A stretch of DNA of 64,000 nucleotides from Aspidapion aeneum (Eukaryota > Arthropoda > Insecta > Coleoptera > Brentidae): the NCBI GenBank assembly GCA_963576565.1, contig OY755039.1:141863369-141927368 (forward strand), given 5' to 3'. The notes under the pieces were generated by a model. It was not told where the DNA came from, made no database searches, and worked only from the letters and a program-made list of their open reading frames with translations. Shown here piece by piece: positions 45,001 through 57,000 of this stretch (position 1 is its first letter; each line of letters begins with the position of its first letter). The translations under genes were made by a program, and so were the position numbers.

Positions 45001-48000
45001 CTCCGGCTGTTTGACAGATCGTTAACTCTGTGGCGCCCACTACTGAGCTTAGTGACGAACTAAAAGTTGAGGCGGGAAATTTGAATCGCCTTTTATAATA
45101 AATTTTCTTTCATTTTAAAGTTTTTTTTGAAATTTTTAATCAGTCAATATTTTATAAAGACATACACTGTCTTTATAAGATATAAACAGATTGAAAATGA
45201 TATATAAAGTGCAATAAATAAAACATTTTTTAAATGAGTTTTTATTATTATAAAAAAAGCTACAAATTAACGACTAACTATTGATGAAATAATAAATAGT
45301 CTAATTGATTGGTAAAATAAAATATAATGCAAAACCAAACACTGTCTAGTATATTTAAATTTGCTTTTAACATTTCTGGTGAGTGATGAGTGAATAAATA
45401 ATGAAACAGTTGTTCGTAAAGAGAATCATTCTTAAATGTCTACTTTTTAACAGCTTGACGAAAATCTGACATGATTTAAAAGTACCTCCTCGCCTTGGTT
45501 GTAAGTTGTGTGGGGTATGTTTCAAAGCATAGCTTATCAGTGGTCGCACATATCATCCAAAAGCTAAAAAAAATAAAAAAATCAACTTATAACCGTACTA
45601 GATTATGGTAAGATAAAGATTTAAAATTAAGGAATACATTTATTCAAAGTACATTACGCTGCTGGGTAATCCCTCGTTTACCCAACAATTAAGCACAAAT
45701 TTAGCGTTAATTTTGTATGTGTCTCCCTTTTACTTAATATCAAAAGAAAGGGATAGACATAAAATTAACACTAAATTTGTGCTTAATTGATGAGCAAATA
45801 AGGCACCTACCAGGCATTGGAAACCTGTATTCAGAGTTCCGTAAAGTAAGCGATAAGAAGTTAAAAAGACACTACCAATACAAATTTTATCAAATGCCAA
45901 TCTAACCTCAAATGAGAAAATAAGAAAACTTACCTTAAAATGTCTCTGAAAACTATGCATTTTATACTCGTCTGAACTTTAGACACTTCACCCAGAAAAG
46001 CAACTAGAAATTCTTATTTTTTTATATTTAAAAATTGCAAAAGTTACAAATTTAACCAAATTTAATTTTAATGCGTCACAGCAACAAAGATTACCTACAT
46101 AAGCCAAAAAGATAGATTTAAAATGAACCCGAAATAAAACGCGGTGGAAGAGGTTTTTCTACCTGAAAAAAAGGTGGACGGAAAATCCAAACCACAGATA
46201 ATTCTCAAAAAAAATAGAATAAGGAACAAACGCGCGACCGCAGCGCCTCTTTTGAGCTTAGTGAGAACTTTAACCTAACGACCTGTCAAATTGCATTGAG
46301 TTTCCTAGGGATGTACGGTCTAGCATAAATACATGTTCAAAGAATCGTAAAGTGAAGCCCTCATAGCTGGCTTTGGAAACAATGGCAAATTTAAATTCGG
46401 GGACGCGAATTTTCAAGTGCGCATGCGTGTTTCTTGTCATGTAGACGCAAAGCTGTCGTGTGGGTGGAGGCCATTTTTGTTGCTTTTTTATATTTTGCGG
46501 TGTTTTGTGTTTGTCGTGTAAAATTATGTTTTTTCTGTGAAAAATGGGAAATAATTCACGTAAAACATGTGCGGTTTGTGGAAAAATGTCCGGGAGAAGT
46601 AAGGGAGTACCTACTTGTATTTTTCTTCATAATATCGCACCCCCGCTATAAAATAGTCACAACTCAAAAAACATTGTTTTGAGAAAATCGCTGCTAAAGA
46701 ATTTAGTTCATTAGAGAGATTCATTTTTCATTTACATAACAAATTACGAGTTAACATGTTATTTTATATCAACAGGAACCTATTAACTCAATGTAATTGG
46801 TGCAGTACGTTTCTCAGAAAAAATGGTTTTTGTCGTTTTTAGTTAAAAAAAGACAATAACCCGATATTGTGACACTTTTTTAGAAGAAGGCATCATGACG
46901 TTGTAAATCAGGATGTCACGCAGGATGGTAAATAATATAAAAAAAGAAAACAAATAAAGAAGAAACTTTGTATTTATTTTTACAACGAGTTCTAAAATGC
47001 TGAATAACAACTGGGAATGTGATTATTCTCTAATAAATTCAAAAGATTTTTTTCTTATTCTCCTTAATTCTAAGTACACTGAACAATTAAAAAAAACAGT
47101 CATAACACAAAAAAGAACAGTGTTTTACTTGTTGTATGGGTCAGATTTAACCAATAGTTCACACGAAAACCTTCACAACTCGAAATGTGACTCTTTTCAG
47201 GATGAAACTCCACGTTCACGCTGTTATAAAGTCAAAAGTGACACTGTAAAGGAACCTCAGAGTAACAAAAAAAAAGAGGAGCGGTAAACTCGTTTTCGGC
47301 GGTCATTCATTCATTTATTGGTAAACAATGCATGCGTTACGCTGTTGTCCCTCCCGTATCTCCTTTAAGTTGAATAAATATTAAATCAGGTTCAACTTGT
47401 GACCAGTTGCAAAATATGTAGTGCTTTGATTTTGTTGACCTATTCAACCCACGCGATACTTTGTCCTATGCTTTTTAGTCCGCGTCGCGTCATTTTGTGC
47501 TGTCCAGTTTTGATTACATCATTTAAAAACCTTTCATTTCAAGAACATAATTTATGAACGGTCCCTTTTCCTACAACTTTTACAAGACGTGGCAACAGCG
47601 GTATGACGTCATATTACGGATTTTGTGTTAGCAGGGCCGGGTTTGGTTTTGGGTATATGGACTACATTCCCATTGAAGAGGGGTTCTCTATCTTATTGTA
47701 GAGGACCCTAAACTATTGATCAAACAAGTCTAACCAATATTAAGGATATTCTATGTTATTATTTAATAGGCTAATTATCTGTTTATAGAGTTTAAGCACT
47801 AGTAATCATCGAAATAAAAATTTTAGTGAGCACTTAATGCTAGACATAATTATGTAGAAATATATTCAGGGGGACAATTTGAAATGGTTTCACCCGGAAT
47901 ATTTTGAAAAGCAAAAGGAACATATAGTCCTTGCCATAGGCAGTTACACTTTTGTGACATTTCCAACCTCTTTATTTATCATGTGCATACTGAGAGCAAC

Positions 48001-51000
48001 AAAAAAAAATCTAAAAAATGGCATGTCTTGGAGTTTTTTCTATCTATGCTTTTTTGTTGTTATTCTACAGTTAGCATCTTTTAATCCAGAGGCAATAACA
48101 GTTTGACCTTTAATTTTATACCAATATGACATGTTTACTTTTTAATATATTTGTGGTTAGAAAATATGTTCATTTTATGTCAAAGTCACAAAAGTGTAAC
48201 TGCATATGGCAAGGACTTTAATTAAGTAATTTTTAACCACACAGTGGCGGATCCAGGGGGGGGGTACTAGAGGAAATTGCCCCCCCCCCGAGAATTTTTT
48301 GAATATACAAAAAGTTAGTAAAAAGTAATGTTTTTGCTAATAAAAATTCAAAATTTTTGCTTGCGGCGCATGAAAGTGTCTATTGTTATTATCATCGAAA
48401 TTACAACCACTGAAAATTCCGAAAAAACAGAGGAGACGGCAACAACGGCAGCAACGAAAGCTCTGACCTTGGAAGACGAAAAAAGGTCTCAAGTAGGTAG
48501 AAAAAATTGCCAGGCATCACAGACTAGTATGTTAGGTCAGAAACAAGTAAATATGATAAAAGTCTAAAACATTATTTTTTCACTTATATAATGGTAACAA
48601 GTTTAATTAGGTGGGTCCTCAAGTCGTGAAAAGTTAGCCGAGTTTCCCAAGCTCTAAAGTCGACACTGACAGTAACATGTGTTTGTATTAAATGCAGTGT
48701 TGTCTTGGTCGGCGGACTCGGTATTTTGAATTTTTGGTGTTTTTTTCTGTATGCTGAGTTTTATTTTTCTAAAAAAGAACTTATTTGGACGTAAAAATAA
48801 ACAAGAAGTGCTATGTTTCTGAAAATGTTGTGAAAATTCAGCCCAGTGTGGTTATTTCGAGATGATTCCTGTGACGCAGCTATGTTGCCATCGCCGGGGA
48901 TTCAAATTCTAAGTTTTCAGGAATGACCGCCACGAATAGGGAAGATTTACACGGGGCCGCGGTTGACTTCTTCTCTTTATATTATTATTACTCTAAGAAA
49001 GGAACGCATCCTCAGCTAAACTGGACAAAATAAAAGAGTCACATCCCCTTCTCGCGGTGAATTGTCGAAACATAAATGTGACGCTTTTATGGAAGAAAAT
49101 ACAAGTTATTTCGATGATGGCGGCAGATTTATCTCAATAACAGCGATTTTTGAGTTGTGACTCTTTTTCAGCGGGTGTGCGATATGTTAATAAAGTTAAG
49201 AGTGGTTTATAAATGCGTGTGCCCAATGTAAAATCAATTTACGACTTCAATTTTTACTCAATCTGACGTAGTTTCAGGTTACAGTGTAGTATGCCGGCAA
49301 ATACTTGATTGTAATTTTTTTACGAGTTTCTTGCAAGTTGAAATGAAATATTTTTAGTGATTATAAGATTTTATTAAATTAATTATTATATTTTAGGAAG
49401 AAATAATGGTGGTAGTATAGGCTTTCTACCCTCTTTTGGGGTGAGGTTGAGGGGTTTTTCCGTTCCAAATTTAGGTGAATACCAAACTGAAAAAACTTGT
49501 TCGTTGTTGCTTGTTTTTTTTTTAATTTTCCACATTTACATTGCTAATAATAACCACATTCCTTAATATAGGCTAAATTTTTCTTTTGCTATTAATGAAG
49601 TGTGTGCTTCTTGCATATCTTTTGCTAGGACAGGTCAGGTTAAGTTTTCTATAATTATTAATTATACCTTATTATTTAACCTATTTATGTTTTCACCACC
49701 CATTTAGTTGTTCTTGCTCATATCTGTATCCAGCATTGCAACCATCTTTTGCTTTTATTTTACAGGGTTTAAATTTTATGACTCACAATATTTTAATAGA
49801 GTAATAGAGTAGTCCAAATCTTTTCTTGTCGAGATACAGAGAATCCAAATTGATGAACTTGTTTGGTTATTACTTCTTTAAAAACACAGTAAAAATATGA
49901 AGTTGCGAAAAGTCGTATATTTTTTTAAGGTAACAAAATTTTGACTATCTTGAAATTTGGGCCCCTAGTTTATCATAAACGAAAAATAAAAAAGTAACAG
50001 TCCTATGTTAAAAAAAGTCATTCTTTAAAACAAGACAGGAGCAAAATCGCAGTTCTTATAACGTCTTTTATTAAAACCGGACAAAATCAAAAAGGATAAA
50101 AATCATAAAAAGGGCCTAGCTATTGACGTTCACCTAAAGAAGAGCGGTTCTGATATTGCCATGCAATTGAAGCCTCCTTCAGTGCAATTTCTTTTACTAC
50201 CATGCCCAAACAGAACGCCGTATCTACATAGGGATTGCTATAGCGCATACGGCATTTTCATTAAGAAAGGCCCATTCCTAAAAAAGGTCAGGTGTTGGAC
50301 CCTAGGTTAGGATTCATCTGCAATTAATTGACCAGGAGGTTCGGTTCGGTTAACACCGATTTCAACTTCTCAAAAGAAGGACAGGGGAGCTAAAAAAAGA
50401 GACATTTTTATTTTTTATGTGTTTTTGGTTCCAAAAACAACAATATTATTTGTACTACTATGTCGGTTTAGAACGTTTTTCTACGTTGTCCGACGCCTAT
50501 TCTCCACCTCCTTCGATCCTGACAATCATCTTCTGTCAGATTTTTTTGACTCATTGATCTTTGGATTGACTGTTGCCATTCTAATTTAGGACGCCTTCTT
50601 TTTCTGCGCCCTATTGGTTGCCATTCTAGGGCCTGCTTTGGTAATCTTTCGTCGTTCAGCCGTTGTACATATCAGTTACCTTTTAGTGATGTCATCCGTT
50701 ATGCTTCTCTCGATTCCCATTCTTTCTTTTATGATCTCATTTCTTATGTGGTCTATTCTAGATATTCTCATTGATCTTCTTATTGCATCCATTTCGACAC
50801 TTTCCATTTTTGTTTTGTATTTTTCTGTTACGCGACAAGTCTGTATTCCATACAACATCGTGCTTTTCACCATTGTTTCATATATGTTAAATTTTACATT
50901 CTTTTTCCATAATTCTTTCTCCATAAAATACGGTTAAGACATCCAATAACCTTTTTTGCTTTTACTATTCTTTTTTCCAGTTCTTTACAGTATGTTCCTG

Positions 51001-54000
51001 TCTTATCAAATGTGACACCCAAATATACATACTTATTGCATGGAGATATTATTTGTCCATTGTCTAGTTCTAATTCACTGGATTCGTTTCCAATGCATAA
51101 GTACTATGTCTTGTCCACATTCACTGTTAACCCCCACTTTTGGTATTCTTCCATTAACTTTCTCATCATATACTGCATGTCTTCTTTATCATTAGCTACA
51201 ATTACTTGGTCGTCAGCAAACTGTAGTGTGGGTGGTAAGTTGTATTCCCATGCCGTGCACTTTACGTTTCCAGTTTTTTAGAGCCACCGCGATATATATT
51301 TTAAAAAGAGTTAAAGAGATACAACATCTCTGTCTTAAGCCTTTTGTTACCAGGAATTCTTTTGAAAGTTGATTTCCAATTTTAATTTTAGATTTTGACC
51401 CTTTGTATAGTTCTTTTATCGCTTTTATGTATGTATGATTGATATTAGTTTGCTCTAACACTATTTATAATTTTTCTACTGGAACGGTAACACGAGTCTC
51501 TATTTCTTTAAGACAAAAAATATTATCACTACAAGATCTGCCTGCACGAAACCCACTTTGCTCTTCTTCTTCTTGTTCATGAAAATCATTCTCTATTAGA
51601 TCTCTAAGAATCCTACCGTACAATCTACTTAGAGTACTGGTTACTGAAATTCCTCTGTAATTGTTGCAATCCAGCTTGTTTCCTTTTTTATGTATTGAGA
51701 ATATGAATGCAATTTTCCAATCATTAGGTACTGGACGTCCGTTTATACATTGATTGATTTTAGCATATATTCCCCCAGGTCCGCTAGCTTTTCCGGATTT
51801 AAGCTTTTTAATACTATTCTTTAACATCTCTCCATGTACTTCTGTCTCTCCTCGGAGAGGCTGCCAGATATTCGGGCCTCGTCTCCTGCAGCAGTCCCTT
51901 GTAGTGTTCTGTCCATTGTTCTGGTTTGATCATCTGGATGTTTACTTTTCCTTTTGTCGGGTTTTTTACTGTGGAAATGAATTTCCATACTTCAGAACTC
52001 TGCCTACCTCCTACGTGTGTATTTATATCGTGGCATTTGCGGTCGAACATTTAATTTTGTTTTGTGCGTATCAAATTTCTTAGCTGTCTTCTGGTTTCCC
52101 TGAAGATTTCTAGGTGTCTTTGCTCTTTAGTACTGAGCCATTTCAAGTATGTGCGTTTATTCTCTTTGACCATTTCCTGTATTTTCTCCGTCCACCACAT
52201 CTTCCTGTTATTTCTATTATCTTGGTATCCAACAGCTTCGTTGCTTGCTTCCTTCAAGCTTTTTATTATGTTTGTATATATCTCTTCAAATGAGTGTTTT
52301 GTGTTTATTCATTTTTCATCTAATCGATTCTGATACAATCTTTGAGTACTTTCGATTTCTAGACTTCTAAAGTTGTATTTTTGATTGTCTTCGATGCATT
52401 CTAGGTTTTCATTTTCTCTAATACTTTTGTTCTTATTTGTTTTTCTTAAAAGGAATAATATTATTTGTATGTATTGTTCCCGATTTAAATTAGCCGCCAA
52501 ACTTCCATGAGACCGATTTGTATGAGAGGAAGAGAGACGGAACCAGTATACATAAAAAGAAAGGAGAGAGTTGTTTATGCTAGGCCCGGCCCCTTTTATT
52601 GATTTGGTCGGGTTTTGATAAAAGACTTTGTACTAAACTTTGATTTTGCTCTTGTCTTGTTTTGATGAATGACATTTTTGTTAATCTCTGGTTATTAAGA
52701 ATTCCGTTTTTGCCATTGGACTGTTATACCGTTTTCATTTATGATCTTGGGCGATTTTGTTTTTGTCATTTACGAAGATGGATAGGGAATCTGAAATTTT
52801 TGCACGCAGGCAAATATTTCAAAAAACAAATCGAAAGAATTAATAGAATAGAATAGAAAACAAGGCATTACACCACCCACTTTCCCCATTCATAGCCAAA
52901 AAGGGTCCCAACAAACAAAATCGACATGTTCGGGGGTGTTTTCATAAACATACTGTTACGGGTTCACTCCTACAAATAAAACTCGCAATTGTGAAAAACG
53001 ATGTGTCAATTTATTTTGACAACTCAATGTACAAAACACGCACTTAAACTTACTAATAACTTGCTAATAACTCATTACTGAAATCGGCCTATTAACTTCG
53101 TTATCTCTGACTGACTGTCGATGCGCGATGTCCGGCCCTATATATAGGGCCTGCGATCTTTCTCGAACAATCTATCCCTTTTCGATGCTAGAAGCAGAAA
53201 CAAGTATACTAGTCTCTGCTAGAAGGTTCGCGTCCGAATACGAGTGTGAGTCACTGATAACGCAACTAAAACCTAGACTAAGAATACAACCATACTACAC
53301 TAAATGCTAACTATAAAATTTAAATAACTTAAATGTGTAACAACACGATAAAAACCTGAACATTTTTCTGTTACCTTTTAAACTAAACTCGTCTTTTTAT
53401 CTTGAAAAAGAATATTACATTTTTGAAACATCAAATAGCATTTGGCGCGGGAATAAATATTTTACTTCTGGTACTCTTATGTTTTTTAAACTTTTTTTGA
53501 TTTTGGCTTCCTCTATCAGTCATGAATTCATACCGTTTTAGTTTGATAGTAGATCTCATTAGTAGCAGTAATTTTAGTTTTCAAAAATGATTTCCCCTGG
53601 TTTAATTCTTCTGTTACTGGATTAAAGCTATAATTATTAAGAAGGTACCTGTTTTTATTGTTTTTTGAAAATTATTTATTATTAGAAATCGTTTTTCAGG
53701 TCGTCCAATCCAAATCTATTACAGTTTGAACCAAAAACCCTTTATATCTGTCATGCCATCTGTTTAGTTAGATTTTTTGTTAGAAAAAAGGTCACAATTA
53801 TAAAAAGCTACCTGACCTGACCTGATGCTTCAAGATATTTTAATTTTATTTTCATGTTTTTAGCCGAAACAGAAAAGGTTGGTTCAGAAGAAATCGATTC
53901 CACGAAAGAATCGTCCCCAGGTTCCCCTACTCTTTCCTTCAACAAAAACAAAGGAATCAAAAAGATTTTTGGCAAAATGAAACGGTCCGGATCGGGAAAT

Positions 54001-57000
54001 TTGGAGGATTTGCCTCCTGGTTTGGGAGATTTCACGCGAGGTGGCGTTAGAGCGACCGCTGCCGCTAGATTAGGCTGGAGCGAGCCTAGACTTAACCCCA
54101 AGTAAGTATATACAGGGTGTCCCAAATATAAGTCACTAAATAAAAATTTCGAAAACGGAAAAAAATTGAATTTGTTTACGTCATTCGATTGGCCGTAGTC
54201 GCTTATAAAAAGATACTAAATTACTTAAGTTTACTTGCAAGATGGCGACAAAAAAATAATAATTTTTAGTTTTTGTTCGATATTTTATAACCCCTGTAAA
54301 TATTTTTAATTTCGATAGAACATGTGACTGGGCTCGGAATAACGCAACTTTTTCTCCATTTTATCAAAATTCTATGTCTTACCGTTTCCGAAATTCCCAT
54401 AGAGTTAGTTTAATCTGGGACATATTTCGAAAACAATAAGACATACAATTTTGATTAAATGGAAAAGAAGTAGCCGTATTCCGAGTTCAATCAAATCTTT
54501 CTATTTATCTTTTAGCCTTCTTCCATCTTTGAAAATAGGCCTCCACAATATCTTATTTTATTTAAATTTAAAAAATATTAATTTTCGCCGACATTAGTAA
54601 AATCACGTTTTATTATTTAACTAATATTATTTACATTACAAAAATATATATTTCTTTTAAAATTTCAGACCAGAAAAACCTTTTTCTGAATGGGACACAG
54701 AGAGCATTTGTGATTGGTTAGAAGATTTAGGATTGGACCAATACATAACTGAAGCCAAGCGTTGGGTACGTATAGTAATGGCGTTTATACAGGGTGTTTC
54801 AGATAAAAGGTAACAGATGTTGTTTTGGGTATGTTTCGTGTGAATTTTTAAAACGCTCGAACACGTTAATTTTGTTTGCAAGGGGCCAATTCTTGGTTAT
54901 CTTTGAATTTTACTAGCACGCACCCCCTTCGAGGGTTTAACTTTACCCCTATATTTTGAATAGGGAAAGTGGGTCAAGTGGTACTTTGTTTTGAAGGTGT
55001 CTCGAATGTTTTTACAACCTTGTAAAAGTTTTGAAAATTATCGATTTGTTTGCCTCTTTCTTCGGTATTTAAAACACTTTGTATTACGCAAAAAACACTT
55101 TTCATGTATTTTTGTTGTGCAAATGCAAAACACCTTTATCTTCTATTGACAACTTCGGTTGAATTTTAAAAGTTGTTACGTAGATTTGTTTTTAAATAGA
55201 ACGTAACAACGGGGGTTACATGGAATAGCAAAATTTTATATTTTTTCAAATAGACAAAAACTTTCGTTTTTGATATATTTACAAAAAACTGTTTCCAAGG
55301 CTGATATAGCGTGAAGTTCCGTTGGAGTGGGCTAAGGGGCTAGGATCCATTTATCTGAGTTAGCGAATTTGAAATAGAATAAATCTAGTTTTTTTAAATT
55401 TTTCTTTTATTTTGTTTTGATCCTGAATAAACTGATTTTTTTTAGGTGAAAACCGGTCAACAGCTTCAAGAATGTTCAATGACGGAAATTGAAAAAGAAC
55501 TGAACATAAAAAACGCGCTGCACAGAAAAAAACTACAATTGGCTCTCATCGATTCATCAGAAAACGCATCAAGTGACCCGTTTTTAACCAAAGCTGGACA
55601 ACTTGACACTGCTTGGGTTTTAAGGTGAGTACTGTAATAGTGGTAGTAATATGGTGACCGGTAGTTGCGGCAAGTAGGCCAGAATAATTTTTAGCATGCC
55701 CCAGGTCAATCTCTCAATAGTCGACAGTACACTGGTTATTTTTTAAGTAATGAATAACAGGCTAAATTTTCATAGACACCTTCATTTTGTCGAGACGCCT
55801 AACTTTTTCCTCTGAAAATTCTTGAAATTGAATCCTTACAGAGTTCCATGCGACAATGTGTGGCTGTGAAAAATTAATTAAGGAGTATCAATTAATGTTT
55901 TGCTTTAATCTAAACAATCAAACATGAAAAAAACGTTTGTACAACAAATGCAAAGCATTTTTATTTTTATTTTTATTTTTATTTTTATTTTTATTTTTAT
56001 TTTTATTTTTATTTTTATTTTTATTTTTATTTTTATTTTTATTTTTATTTTTATTTTTATTTTTATTTTTATTTTTATTTTTATTTTTATTTTTATTTTT
56101 ATTTTTATTTTTATTTTTATTTTTATTTTTATTTTTATTTTTATTTTTATTTTTATTTTTATTTTTATTTTTATTTTTATTTTTATTTTTATTTTTATTT
56201 TTATTTTTATTTTTATTTTTATTTTTATTTTTATTTTTATTTTTATTTTTATTTTTATTTTTATTTTTATTTTTATTTTTATTTTTATTTTTATTTTTAT
56301 TTTTATTTTTATTTTTATTTTTATTTTTATTTTTATTTTTATTTTTATTTTTATTTTTATTTTTATTTTTATTTTTATTTTTATTTTTATTTTTATTTTT
56401 ATTTTTATTTTTATTTTTATTTTTATTTTTATTTTTATTTTTATTTTTATTTTTATTTTTATTTTTATTTTTATTTTTATTTTTATTTTTATTTTTATTT
56501 TTATTTTTATTTTTATTTTTATTTTTATTTTTATTTTTATTTTTATTTTTATTTTTATTTTTATTTTTATTTTTATTTTTATTTTTATTTTTATTTTTAT
56601 TTTTATTTTTATTTTTATTTTTATTTTTATTTTTATTTTTTTTATTTTTATTTTTATTTTTATTTTTTTTTTTTATTTTTTTTTTATTTTTGTTTTTATT
56701 TTTATTTTTATTTTTATTTTTATTTTTATTTTTATTTTTATTTTTATTTTTATTTTTATTTTTATTTTTATTTTTATTTTTATTTTTTTTTTATTTTTTT
56801 ATTTTTTTTTTATTTTTATTTTTATTTTTATTTTTATTTTTATTTTTATTTTTATTTTTATTTTTATTTTTATTTTTATTTTTATTTTTATTTTTATTTT
56901 TATTTTTATTTTTATTTTTATTTTTATTTTTATTTTTATTTTTATTTTTATTTTTTATTATTTTTTTGGTGAGGTTGGGTGTTTTCATTTTTCAGGGAGA

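Noticed and set aside
44803..45063. 86-codon frame near 44.8-45.1 kb
   Set aside because: No family resemblance, overlapped by another frame on the other strand, in intron sequence.
46997..47287. 96-codon plus-strand frame with a Lys-rich end
   Set aside because: No recognisable domain, no splice or promoter context, and repeats nearby; not supportable as a gene.
56791..56988. Lys-Asn repeat frame on the minus strand
   Set aside because: Same hexanucleotide tract read on the other strand.
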